Shown piece after piece: positions 8,931 to 15,557 of a DNA stretch of 28,589 nucleotides. Position numbers and translations under genes: made by a program. Below the pieces are notes generated by a model. That model did not search any database, was not told the origin of the DNA, and saw nothing but the letters and a program-made list of their open reading frames with translations. The stretch's first letter is position 1, and the number at the start of each line of letters is the position of its first letter. Source of the DNA: a virus; IMG/VR virus record IMGVR_UViG_3300010391_000105, positions 1-28,589 of that record, one strand, 5' to 3'.

Positions 8931-9332
8931 ATGCCAAGTACAGACGCAAAAACACAGTCGCCTTCCGGCATGGCCTACGGGTTCAACACCACGGGCAATT
9001 CCAACTGGGCTGCGGATATCGAGGCGACGCTGCTCTACTGCCTCAACGCGATTGCGGGCACGACGGGGAGCGGCGCGGGCGCAACGCGCTTGCAAAAGGG
9101 CGTCACCAATGCCTCATCGAATATTTTCAAGACATCGACGCTTGCCGCTGCATTTCCCTCTGGCTACGTGACCGGAACCTTGCTGGTCTACCACAGCGGG
9201 TTTAGAATGCGCAACGTGACGGTAGTATCCGCGTCAGGCGGGACGTTCCGGGTTACGGAAAACAGCACGGCGGGCACGGCGGTTGCAGGCGCGGACTATC
9301 CATACATTTATGTTGACGGGGTGCGGCGATGA
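8931..9332 (+). CDS. Hypothetical tail-associated protein
   Basis: This 133-residue protein starts at ATG 8931 behind AAAGGAATAG, 11 bp after the tail-tip gene. It is rich in Gly, Ala, Ser and Thr and looks beta-structured. It has no catalytic motif that I recognise. Its place between the tail tip and a fibre-like gene suggests an adaptor, fibre connector or small baseplate component. It ends with an ATGA overlap to the next gene, so the two are probably translated together. Confidence 0.7.
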   Translation: MPSTDAKTQSPSGMAYGFNTTGNSNWAADIEATLLYCLNAIAGTTGSGAGATRLQKGVTNASSNIFKTSTLAAAFPSGYVTGTLLVYHSGFRMRNVTVVSASGGTFRVTENSTAGTAVAGADYPYIYVDGVRR

Positions 9333-10504
9333 AAAGAAAACAAGCGATTGCATTGACGGTCTTCCTCTTCCTGGCGCTACCGTTGCTGGTTTGGGCGGCG
9401 ACTACCACGCACCGCATCCAGGGCAACCTTGCCGTGTCTGCGGAAGTACGTGCTCCCAAGGTTTCGGCGACCACTACGCTTGCTGGCGAGGCGCTGAATG
9501 TCTTTGGGGCGGTGAACAACACGACGGGGACCGTCCGCTCTGCGGTTGTGCGGGCGACTACCAACCTCATGGCGGCGGGCGCGACGGTCTACGGCAACGT
9601 GAATGTGGCGACTGCGACTGTTAACGCGGCCCAAGTCAACACGCCGGTTCTCGCCAGCACGACCACTGAAGTAGCGGTTGAGGATGACTTTCTGCTTGCG
9701 GGTAGCGGGCAGGATTACCGATTCACGCGCTACGGCACGAACTTCCAGGGCTTGCAGAATACAACGGCGGGCGGGGCTTCCATCTTTTCGCTGTTCGCCA
9801 GCGACGGCGATGCGACTGACAGTGTCTTTGTGAACGTGTTCGGCAAAGGTACGCCCACGGCCACCACGAATGTTGAACGCCTCGCGCTGGCCTACAACAC
9901 CACGGGGACGCGGATGGAGGTTGCGAGCCTTGCGGCGGGCAGCGGCACGAAACGGTCGTTGGCGCTGTACGTCGGTGCGAACACGAATCAACTCGTGCTG
10001 AATCCATCCGGGCAGGTGACAGCGTCGGACAGCATTGCGTCAGCGGGTGTATCGAGCACGACGGGAAACTTCACGGCTGACGTGACCGTTGGCGACGCGG
10101 CGGGCGACACCACCACGATCACGGGGCTGCTCACCGGCAGCGTGACGAACGTGGGGCCGTTCACCCAGCCGGTAATTCTTGGTGGCGGGGATTATGCGTA
10201 CTATGGCGGGATTGTCTGCTCGAATACATGGGGCTGGGTAGCTTCTGGAAATGGCAGCATCATCAGTCTAACCGGCAGGGTAGGCGCGCTTTCAACAATC
10301 TATGTCTACAAGAACGGCGCAAGCGTATGGACGGCTTACACGAGCACCGGCGCGACAAACTTTCACGCCTACAACACGGCCAAAGGTACGGATACTTTTG
10401 TGGCGAACGATGTCTTGACGGTCTACAACAGCAATGGGACTGCCAACGGCGATCACTACGATCTGCAAGTAACTCTCGATTCATTCCCGGCCAGCGGGCC
10501 GTAA
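9329..10504 (+). CDS. Fibre-like protein with an N-terminal signal peptide
   Basis: This 391-residue protein starts with two positive residues and a strongly hydrophobic stretch (IALTVFLFLALPLLVWA), then ATTTH, a textbook signal peptide with a probable VWA/AT cleavage site. Residues about 27-130 are Thr/Ala/Val-rich repeats with a strand-turn rhythm. Residues about 160-235 (SVFVNVFGKGTPTATTNVER, then NTNQLVLNPSGQVT) resemble repeats in phage fibres and appendages. A C-terminal beta domain follows. A signal peptide is unusual for a phage fibre. The protein may be exported and bound outside, or the hydrophobic segment may anchor it in the tail tip. Confidence 0.75.
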   Translation: MKRKQAIALTVFLFLALPLLVWAATTTHRIQGNLAVSAEVRAPKVSATTTLAGEALNVFGAVNNTTGTVRSAVVRATTNLMAAGATVYGNVNVATATVNAAQVNTPVLASTTTEVAVEDDFLLAGSGQDYRFTRYGTNFQGLQNTTAGGASIFSLFASDGDATDSVFVNVFGKGTPTATTNVERLALAYNTTGTRMEVASLAAGSGTKRSLALYVGANTNQLVLNPSGQVTASDSIASAGVSSTTGNFTADVTVGDAAGDTTTITGLLTGSVTNVGPFTQPVILGGGDYAYYGGIVCSNTWGWVASGNGSIISLTGRVGALSTIYVYKNGASVWTAYTSTGATNFHAYNTAKGTDTFVANDVLTVYNSNGTANGDHYDLQVTLDSFPASGP

Positions 10505-10513
10505 GGAGACGAA

Positions 10514-10867
10514 ATGGAAACGCAACGCTTTATTCTCGCAGTCGGAATGGTTCTCTTGCTCATCGCGGCGGGCTGGCTTGCGTTCGCGCAGTTGCAACCC
10601 GAGCGGCATATCAACCCGCTCATCGCGCAGGCGATTCTCAATCATCCGCAGTTCGGTGCGGAGAACGCCGTCGCCGTGCTGGAGCGGGTGCGGGCAGCCA
10701 TGCCGGCGGCAGCGCAACTGAAACTCGACAAGGCCATTGAGGACGTGTACCGGGCAGGCGCGAAACAGATTTACCGGGCGCAACGCATCCTTGCCGCGAG
10801 TCAGGAGTCGCAGATAGACGCCGCCGCCGTGATAGTGGACGCTTCGGGTAAGGCGGTCGCGCCGTGA
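10514..10867 (+). CDS. Small membrane-anchored protein, unknown role
   Basis: This 117-residue protein is preceded by AAGGAG. Residues 6-25 (FILAVGMVLLLIAAGWLAFA) form one transmembrane segment with a short N-terminus. The rest is a charged, probably helical domain with repeated Ala, Gln and Arg (for example VLERVRAAMPAAAQLKLDKA). It overlaps the beta-helix gene by GTGA. Candidate roles are a holin-like or spanin-like accessory, or an anchor for the exported proteins on either side. The sequence does not decide between these. Confidence 0.7.
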   Translation: METQRFILAVGMVLLLIAAGWLAFAQLQPERHINPLIAQAILNHPQFGAENAVAVLERVRAAMPAAAQLKLDKAIEDVYRAGAKQIYRAQRILAASQESQIDAAAVIVDASGKAVAP

Positions 10868-12153
10868 GGCAATTCGCCCTCATTCTCTTTGCGGTTTCGG
10901 CGGCTCATGCCGTGACCATTTCTCAACCCGGCTTCTACCGGCAAGTCTCGTACACGGGACAGGTGGTGGTCGGCGGCGTCCGTGGGGTAACACTAGAGGC
11001 GTGTGTGTTCACTCATGGACCCGTAACGCCGGACGATTCGGGTGCTCACCTGATCGTTGCGTCGAACGCATCCGACGTGTGGATTGTCGGGTGTACGTTT
11101 GACGGGTCGGCCTATCGAGCAATCCTAAGTCGGGGACGGGATGTACACGTTGTAACCTCCGGCGTGTTGGGTAGTGCTCAGAACCTGCCCACGTCCCCGG
11201 CTTCTTTTTTCAGCGATGGAATTAAGTTCACGGCGGGCGGCGGGACGCTGGAGGTGCGCGACTGTCGCATCCGAAACGTGGGTGGCATGGGCGTACTCTA
11301 CTCTCTCAATACGGTTGCCGGGGACCGCCTCATCGCGCAAGGGAATACGATTGAGGCTTGCGGGCAGGCGGGGGTTTCCGCGTGGAAAACGCGGGGCTTC
11401 GGTACGGGCCTGATTCGCGGCAACCGTATCTCCGGGTGTAACCGGCTTGCCGGTACGCCGGGCGCTGGCGGCAACGGCGCCTGTGGGATTCACCTAAATG
11501 ATGGGGAGCAAGCGGGCGTCAACCTTAACTCGCCGTTTTTACGCTGGACCGTGATAGAGAACACGGTCTATGGGTGCGCCGCGCCCGCCGCTCCCCGCCA
11601 TGAGGACTCCGGCGGCATCGCTATCGACTTCAACGCGAACAACGCACTGGTGGAGGGCAACACGCTCTATGGAAATTGGGGCAAAGGACTCTATGTCTAC
11701 AACGCCGACGGATGCACCGTGCGCGGCAACCTCGTCTATGGAAACGACAGCGGCATTGTGGTCTCTTCCGGCGGGCTTCCTGAGTCGGCTGCCGGGAACG
11801 TCATCGCCAACAATTTGTGCTACAGAAATTGGAACGGTCCCCGCGGGCCGGGATACGATTGTGAACTCTTGATTTTCCGCACGGCGGGAACGTACCTGTC
11901 AGGCAACGCCTACTTCCCGGAACCGGGCAAGCGGGGTGTGTGGGACATGGGCTTGAACACCGGCTTCGCGCAGGTGGGGAACTTGAACATCGCGGCGGGG
12001 GCACCCTCGCAACCCGTGGCGACGGCCACGCCGACCCCAACGCCGACGGCCACCTTTACCGCTACCCCGACGCCTACGCCGGTCAAACGCTTCCGGCTCA
12101 CGATAGAACAAGGTGGAGTCGAAACGTTGAATCAGACGGGAGTTATACCATGA
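10864..12153 (+). CDS. Secreted right-handed beta-helix protein with Thr-Pro linker
   Basis: This 429-residue protein starts at GTG 10864 (GTGA overlap). Residues 1-16 form a short signal peptide ending SAAHA. Residues about 55-370 are parallel beta-helix repeats of the pectate-lyase-like type, with recurring units such as LIRGNRISGCN, VIENTVYGC, LVEGNTLYGN and TVRGNLVYGN, each containing a GN ladder position. Residues about 385-405 are a low-complexity Thr/Pro linker, followed by a short C-terminal strand region. Beta-helix proteins of phages usually bind or cut polysaccharide (tailspikes, depolymerases). A signal peptide plus a Pro-Thr linker is more typical of a cell-secreted enzyme. No catalytic residues could be assigned. 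Confidence 0.8.
   Translation: MRQFALILFAVSAAHAVTISQPGFYRQVSYTGQVVVGGVRGVTLEACVFTHGPVTPDDSGAHLIVASNASDVWIVGCTFDGSAYRAILSRGRDVHVVTSGVLGSAQNLPTSPASFFSDGIKFTAGGGTLEVRDCRIRNVGGMGVLYSLNTVAGDRLIAQGNTIEACGQAGVSAWKTRGFGTGLIRGNRISGCNRLAGTPGAGGNGACGIHLNDGEQAGVNLNSPFLRWTVIENTVYGCAAPAAPRHEDSGGIAIDFNANNALVEGNTLYGNWGKGLYVYNADGCTVRGNLVYGNDSGIVVSSGGLPESAAGNVIANNLCYRNWNGPRGPGYDCELLIFRTAGTYLSGNAYFPEPGKRGVWDMGLNTGFAQVGNLNIAAGAPSQPVATATPTPTPTATFTATPTPTPVKRFRLTIEQGGVETLNQTGVIP
12012..12082 (+). repeat. Low-complexity ACG/CCG repeat encoding Thr-Pro linker
   Basis: This stretch alternates ACG/ACC and CCG/CCC codons and encodes repeated Thr-Pro, Ala-Thr units (TATPTPTPTATFTATPTPTP). It is a flexible linker between the beta-helix and the last 20 or so residues of the same protein. 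Such repeats can vary in copy number by slippage. Confidence 0.7.
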
Positions 12154-12473
12154 CCGCAGAAAAGTGTCCGAATCCCGACAAACCCTGCATCCTGGAAGGG
12201 CAGATGGATCGTATCGCGGTTCTGCTGGATAGGCTTGAACATTCCGCGACCATCGTCGAGGTCACGATGCCAGCGATGCAGAGGCACATCGAGAGACTCG
12301 ACATGGACCTGAACGGCAACGGTGCGCCGGGCATCAAGAAAGACCTACAGACGGTCAAGATATACACGCAGATTGCCGTGTGGGGATTTGGCATCATCGC
12401 GTCGGTTTGGCTGGGCAAGATCGCGATGGCAGGATGGGCGCTGATTGAAGTTGGGCGGACGGTGAAGCCATGA
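12150..12473 (+). CDS. Holin-like / XhlA-like membrane protein
   Basis: This 107-residue protein starts at ATG 12150 (ATGA overlap). It has a helical N-terminal half (MDRIAVLLDRLEHSATIVEV) and an NGNGAPGIKKDL turn. A C-terminal hydrophobic segment at about residues 72-97 (IAVWGFGIIASVWLGKIAMA) follows. A coiled-coil-plus-C-terminal-membrane-helix layout just before an endolysin is that of XhlA-like lysis proteins and accessory holins. An N-terminal Cys pair (KCPNPDKPC) is unusual. The assignment rests on topology and neighbours. Confidence 0.7.
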   Translation: MTAEKCPNPDKPCILEGQMDRIAVLLDRLEHSATIVEVTMPAMQRHIERLDMDLNGNGAPGIKKDLQTVKIYTQIAVWGFGIIASVWLGKIAMAGWALIEVGRTVKP

Positions 12474-12958
12474 CGCTCATCAATCCTGCCGTCCTCGCAA
12501 CTGGCGTCCCGGGCGATACGAAACTCTCGCCCCATCTGCAAGTGTGGGAGACGGTCTGCCCCTGTGGCTGCGGCCTCTACCGCGTGAGTGTGGCAACGTT
12601 GGAAATCTTTGAGGCGCTGAGATACGTGGTGAATGAGTCACGGGTTGCAGGCGGGTTGGAGGTGACGGGCTTGGGCATCAACTCGGGGACGCGCTGCCTT
12701 GCCCACCAACACGAGCTGATCCGCAAGGGCTACAAGGGTTCATCCAATAGCCTGCACGTCCCCTACGATGGCGAACCTTGGGGCCACGCGCTGGACGTGG
12801 CCGTACCTGCGGACATGGCCGAGGCGTGGTTTTTCGACATCGCACGGAAGGCGCTGGAGAGTTTTCCCGGTGCGGGGTTGGGTATCTATCCGACCCAGCG
12901 GTTCGTGCATATCGACGACGGGGACCGGAAGATTCCGGCAAGGCGGTGGACGGCATGA
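12470..12958 (+). CDS. Endolysin, peptidase M15 family (D-Ala-D-Ala carboxypeptidase-like)
   Basis: This 162-residue protein has the M15_3 order of motifs: NSGTRC (residues 71-76), SSNSLH (91-96), GHALDVAVP (105-113) and RFVHIDDG (144-151). Expected zinc ligands are His96, Asp109 and His147, the enzymes cutting peptide cross-links of peptidoglycan. The usual Ser-x-His-x-x-Gly-x-Ala-x-Asp motif is interrupted here by an insertion of about 7 residues (VPYDGEPW) between the His and the Gly-x-Ala-x-Asp part. A CPCGC cluster (residues 30-34) is another local feature. It overlaps its neighbours by ATGA on both sides, in the middle of the lysis genes. Confidence 0.85.
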   Translation: MTLINPAVLATGVPGDTKLSPHLQVWETVCPCGCGLYRVSVATLEIFEALRYVVNESRVAGGLEVTGLGINSGTRCLAHQHELIRKGYKGSSNSLHVPYDGEPWGHALDVAVPADMAEAWFFDIARKALESFPGAGLGIYPTQRFVHIDDGDRKIPARRWTA

Positions 12959-13125
12959 TGCTCTTCCTGCGTTTCCTCTTGGCGGTCGCCATGCGGCTCT
13001 TTGAGGCGTTTGCGCCGCAATTCGTACAGAGCTGGGGGAAGTCGCTGGGTGAGAGGTTCGGACGCAAGAAACCGGAAACGTGGGATGAAATTATCGTGGA
13101 CGTGAAAGGAGAAAAGGAACCGTGA
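12955..13125 (+). CDS. Small membrane-associated protein of the lysis region
   Basis: This 56-residue protein starts at ATG 12955, overlapping the endolysin stop (ATGA); a second ATG follows directly. Residues 2-15 (MLFLRFLLAVAMRL) are hydrophobic with arginines and could form an amphipathic or membrane helix. The remainder is charged and ends in DVKGEKEP. It could be an i-spanin-like or holin-regulating protein, paired with the lipoprotein that follows. This is inferred from gene order alone. Confidence 0.65.
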   Translation: MMLFLRFLLAVAMRLFEAFAPQFVQSWGKSLGERFGRKKPETWDEIIVDVKGEKEP

Positions 13126-13595
13126 AACACAGGCTCGCCCTTTTGATCGTGCTGACTTTGCCAATCAGCGGATGCACTTTGAGAGAGGCGCTACTGATGT
13201 CCCCCAAGGGACAGGCGCTCAGTCGGGAGTTGGAGGCGCGGCAACAGGCCGCATATACACTTGGCGAGAACCGTGGGTTCTTGCTCGTGAACGGCGGGAA
13301 GTACCCGGAACTCGTGATCCGGGAAGTGCAGGTTGCGATGGACGCGCAGATCAAGGCGGTCGCCGTAGCCGATTCAACCCGGACGTTCACTACGGGCCGC
13401 GTGCGCATGGTTTTGCTCGCAGCGGGCGTTGACGATTCGGATGCCCAGGCCGCGTTGGAGGAATTGAACGGCGTGTGCGCTGAGGCCCCGCTGCTCATTT
13501 CCGCCTACGCGGGCAAGGAGAAGTTAGCAATCGCGCAACGGTATCTGCTCGGATTCTCGGACGGCGTACAAGTGGCCTTGAAGGAGGTCGAATAA
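13122..13595 (+). CDS. Lipoprotein of the lysis region (possible o-spanin-like)
   Basis: This 157-residue protein starts at GTG 13122 (GTGA overlap) behind AAAGGAGAAAAGGA. The N-terminus is a lipoprotein signal peptide: KHR, a hydrophobic LALLIVLTLP, then the lipobox ISGC with Cys18 as lipidated residue. The mature part is Ala/Glu-rich and mostly helical. Lipoproteins next to an endolysin are commonly outer-membrane spanins, although 140 mature residues is longer than usual for Rz1-type proteins. An alternative is a surface lipoprotein that blocks superinfection. Confidence 0.7.
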   Translation: MKHRLALLIVLTLPISGCTLREALLMSPKGQALSRELEARQQAAYTLGENRGFLLVNGGKYPELVIREVQVAMDAQIKAVAVADSTRTFTTGRVRMVLLAAGVDDSDAQAALEELNGVCAEAPLLISAYAGKEKLAIAQRYLLGFSDGVQVALKEVE

Positions 13596-13596
13596 C

Positions 13597-13839
13597 ATGG
13601 AACCTTGGACTGCAATTTCGGCGGCGACGTGGAACTTACTCAAACCCTGGCTCACGAGTCTGGCTGAGGCGCAGAATCCGCAGGCGGCGGTTTTCTTCGA
13701 GAAGCTCGAAGACGCGCTGATTCAAGATGCCCTGGCACAGGCGCTTGAGGCCAGCATGAAAAGCATCGCCGCTGACAAACGGCGAGCGAAATACATGGAG
13801 AAGGTTCGGGCAAGACTCGCAGAATTGAAAGGAGAATAG
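13597..13839 (+). CDS. Hypothetical protein of the lysis region
   Basis: This 80-residue protein is preceded by AAGGAGG. It has a Trp-containing N-terminus (EPWTAISAATWNLLKPWL) that may be an amphipathic helix, and a basic C-terminal helix (DKRRAKYMEKVRARLAELKG). It has no clear transmembrane segment. It sits one base after the lipoprotein stop and one base before a two-helix membrane protein. I do not recognise a family. Confidence 0.7.
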   Translation: MEPWTAISAATWNLLKPWLTSLAEAQNPQAAVFFEKLEDALIQDALAQALEASMKSIAADKRRAKYMEKVRARLAELKGE

Positions 13840-13840
13840 C

Positions 13841-14017
13841 ATGAAGCCTTTGTGGAAAAGCAGAACCGCATGGACCGCGCTGGTACTGGCGGTCGCCAAG
13901 CCCGTGATGGACTTCCTGGCAATCCCGCCCGGGATACAGGAATCCGCCCTCGTGGCGCTGGCGGCCCTGGCCGCGATTTTCCTGCGCGCCGCGCTCAACA
14001 AAGTCAACCCGACTTAA
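13841..14017 (+). CDS. Small two-helix membrane protein, class II holin-like
   Basis: This 58-residue protein starts at ATG 13841 behind AAAGGAG. Two hydrophobic segments (about residues 11-29, WTALVLAVAKPVMDFLAIP, and 34-52, SALVALAALAAIFLRAAL) are separated by a short PPGIQE turn. Both ends carry lysines or arginines. This is the topology of small class II holins and fits its position as the last gene before the late terminator. Two holin-like genes (this one and the one at 12150) flank the endolysin, and one may act as an antiholin. Confidence 0.65.
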   Translation: MKPLWKSRTAWTALVLAVAKPVMDFLAIPPGIQESALVALAALAAIFLRAALNKVNPT

Positions 14018-14019
14018 CG

Positions 14020-14038
14020 ATCCTACGCACCGTAGGAT
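14020..14038 (+). terminator. Hairpin directly after the late operon
   Basis: ATCCTAC (14020-14026) pairs perfectly with GTAGGAT (14032-14038) around a 5-nt loop, beginning 3 bp after the last stop codon. It has no T-run and probably works together with the stronger terminator just downstream, or stabilises the 3' end of the late mRNA. Confidence 0.55.
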
Positions 14039-14053
14039 TACCTCCTGAAGATG

Positions 14054-14085
14054 CCCCCGCTCACCCAAGGGCGGGGGACTTTTTC
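14054..14085 (+). terminator. Rho-independent terminator of the late (tail-lysis) operon
   Basis: CCCCCGC (14054-14060) pairs with GCGGGGG (14071-14077), followed by AC and a T-rich tract (TTTTTCTTTCC). The stem is all G-C, and the T-tract follows at once, as in an intrinsic terminator. It separates the late operon from the cassette starting at 14212. Confidence 0.8.
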
Positions 14086-14153
14086 TTTCCGCCTACCGCC
14101 GTAGTCAAGTGTGAAACTTCACAGTAAATCGTCTTTGTCGCGTTCTTTTTCCC

Positions 14154-14181
14154 TTGCAAACCGCCTTGATAGGGGTATGCT
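14154..14181 (+). promoter_or_regulatory. Sigma-70-type promoter for the 14212-15557 cassette
   Basis: A -35 element TTGCAA (14154-14159) and a -10 element TATGCT (14176-14181) are separated by 16 bp. Transcription would start near 14188, about 24 bp before the first ATG, with a strong AGGAGG between. The surrounding DNA (14086-14200) is noticeably more A/T-rich than the genes. Coming after a terminator, this makes the cassette an independent transcription unit. Confidence 0.55.
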
Positions 14182-14211
14182 TTGGGTAGAAATTAAAACA
14201 GGAGGCAGGCG

Positions 14212-14502
14212 ATGACAAAATCACGGATCATCACTGAGGAGGCGGGCGCGCGCTATCGCGTCGAACGGACGCTGAGCGACGCGAGATTACGATTTATGGC
14301 ACGCGCATTTCATCAGTACGGGGACAATCTGCGTTGTGAGGTGCGGCGGCGAACGGAGTGTACGTTGCAGGGAATGGTCGAAACGGGTTTTTGTGTGTGG
14401 GGCCGAGCGCACGGCGGCGATTTCCTGGCGTGTCTGTTCCCTACTCGTGCGGAGGCGGAATCCGCGATTCTCGATGCTCAGTACGAATACACGGCGTATT
14501 GA
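14212..14502 (+). CDS. Hypothetical protein, first gene of independent cassette
   Basis: This 96-residue protein is preceded by AGGAGG with ideal spacing. It reads as a small mixed alpha/beta protein (YRVERTLSDARLRFMARAFHQ; then GFCVWGRAHGGDFLACLFPT, ending RAEAESAILDAQYEY). The strand-strand-helix ending resembles small nucleic-acid or ligand-binding folds, but no family was recognised. As the promoter-proximal gene of a cassette between the late terminator and the integrase, it may be expressed from the prophage. Confidence 0.7.
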   Translation: MTKSRIITEEAGARYRVERTLSDARLRFMARAFHQYGDNLRCEVRRRTECTLQGMVETGFCVWGRAHGGDFLACLFPTRAEAESAILDAQYEYTAY

Positions 14503-14508
14503 CCCTCG

Positions 14509-14551
14509 GGGCGGTTCCTGCCGCCCGTCCTGCCCGGACGAGTATCGGGCA
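14509..14551 (+). repeat. Two consecutive GC-rich hairpins between cassette genes
   Basis: GGGCGG (14509-14514) pairs with CCGCCC (14521-14526), and TGCCCG (14531-14536) pairs with CGGGCA (14546-14551). Neither is followed by a T-run, so they look like RNA-processing or translation-modulating hairpins, not a terminator. They fill the 73-bp gap before the next gene. Confidence 0.45.
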
Positions 14552-14575
14552 GAATAGAAGGCAGGAGGTGGGACG

Positions 14576-14845
14576 ATGAGCGAATTGGCCGCGAAGGGCA
14601 GGCACGATTACAGGGGACATTGGGAGCGGTTGACTGCGGAGCGGGACGCGCTGGCGGCGGCGCTGGAGGCTGTGACCCAACAGTTAACCGACATGCACGC
14701 GGCAATCCATGACCAGCGGATCGAGAGTCGGTTCATTGATGACAGCATCAATATGCTGTCAGAGGGGCAAACTTCTATTGCCCGTGCGCGTGCGGCGCTG
14801 GCCTCGGCGGGGGTGCCAGCACGGGAAGGGAGAGGCAAGCGATGA
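14576..14845 (+). CDS. Hypothetical coiled-coil protein
   Basis: This 89-residue protein is preceded by GCAGGAGGTGGG. Residues about 16-42 (HWERLTAERDALAAALEAVT, then QQLTDMH) form a predicted coiled coil with heptad-like Leu/Ala spacing. The C-terminus is basic (REGRGKR). The coiled coil resembles those found repeatedly in the early accessory genes at 22746 and 26379. It overlaps the metallopeptidase gene by ATGA, suggesting coupled expression. Confidence 0.7.
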   Translation: MSELAAKGRHDYRGHWERLTAERDALAAALEAVTQQLTDMHAAIHDQRIESRFIDDSINMLSEGQTSIARARAALASAGVPAREGRGKR

Positions 14846-15348
14846 AGCTCTACAACCGAACGAAAGTGCCGGACAATCTCTTGATTCCGCTACTTACGGT
14901 CGCGGGCCGCAAGGTGGGGGCGCGCACGAGCAAGGTCGTAGTGATCGTCAACGCGGCGCTGCGGCGTGGTGTGTCCGGCCTCGCGCTGGAGTGTTACAAG
15001 ACTCGTCGCCCTGGCCGCTGGATCGAGACGGACGGCGGCGCGTTCATCATCCGCATCCCGAACCCGCGAGAATGGTGGCGGCGGAACGCACTTGCGCTGG
15101 CCGAGGACATCTTTGAAGTCGCTATGCACGAGTGGACGCACGTTCGGGACTACCAGCGGGTCGCGGCGGGCGAAGCTCTCGCCTTCGACCGGGCGCGCAG
15201 GGGCGGTCGCCGTCCGCCTCATCGTCTGCGCCACGAGGAGAAGCGGGCGTGCGCAGCGGTCCACGATGCTAAGGTCGCGGGCATCCCAATGGAGACGCAG
15301 GAGGCGATCCTGAACTTGGCAATCTGGTACGAGGAGGTACGGCCATGA
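14842..15348 (+). CDS. HExxH zinc metallopeptidase
   Basis: This 168-residue protein contains the zincin motif AMHEWTHVRDYQ (HEWTH at residues 96-100). Two histidines supply zinc ligands and Glu97 is the catalytic residue. The segment RPPHRLRHEEKRA (about 124-136) provides a likely third ligand (Glu132 or Glu133) in a following helix, as in gluzincin-like small peptidases. An Asn/Asp-rich beta region precedes the motif. It lies in a moron-like cassette beside the integrase. Short metallopeptidases near phage immunity genes can cleave repressors (ImmA type), and cell-wall or host-factor cleavage is also possible. The substrate is unknown. Confidence 0.75.
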   Translation: MKLYNRTKVPDNLLIPLLTVAGRKVGARTSKVVVIVNAALRRGVSGLALECYKTRRPGRWIETDGGAFIIRIPNPREWWRRNALALAEDIFEVAMHEWTHVRDYQRVAAGEALAFDRARRGGRRPPHRLRHEEKRACAAVHDAKVAGIPMETQEAILNLAIWYEEVRP

Positions 15349-15557
15349 CCCGCGCCGAACGCAAGGCGGCCGCCAAGCTCCTGGGCGCTGCCGGCGGCAA
15401 AGCCCGCGTGGCCAACATGACGCCGGAGGAACTCTCCGCGGCCAACAGTAAGGCGGGCCTGGCGCGGGCCACGGCGCTCACGCCGGAGCGGCGACGCGAG
15501 ATCGCCATGATGGGGGTAGCGGCGAGGGCAAAGAAACGGGCTAAAACTCGACGTTGA
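15345..15557 (+). CDS. Small basic Ala/Lys-rich protein
   Basis: This 70-residue protein overlaps the metallopeptidase stop (ATGA). It consists of repeated short units (GGKARVANMTPEELSAANSK, then AGLARATALTPERRREIA, then ARAKKRAKTRR), each with a Gly/Ala-Arg turn and a Thr-Pro-Glu-capped helix. Small proteins of this kind occur on plasmids and phages and are probably nucleic-acid-binding; that is inference from charge. Its last 17 bp overlap the 3' end of the integrase gene on the other strand. Confidence 0.65.
   Translation: MTRAERKAAAKLLGAAGGKARVANMTPEELSAANSKAGLARATALTPERRREIAMMGVAARAKKRAKTRR

Noticed and set aside
12012-12082. A CRISPR-like or tandem DNA repeat
   Set aside because: The units are codon-level Thr-Pro repeats in a coding frame without spacers; no CRISPR array is seen anywhere in the window.
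14166-14171. TTGATA as a -35 element
   Set aside because: It is only 4 bp from the -10 TATGCT; the TTGCAA at 14154 has the proper 16-bp spacing.
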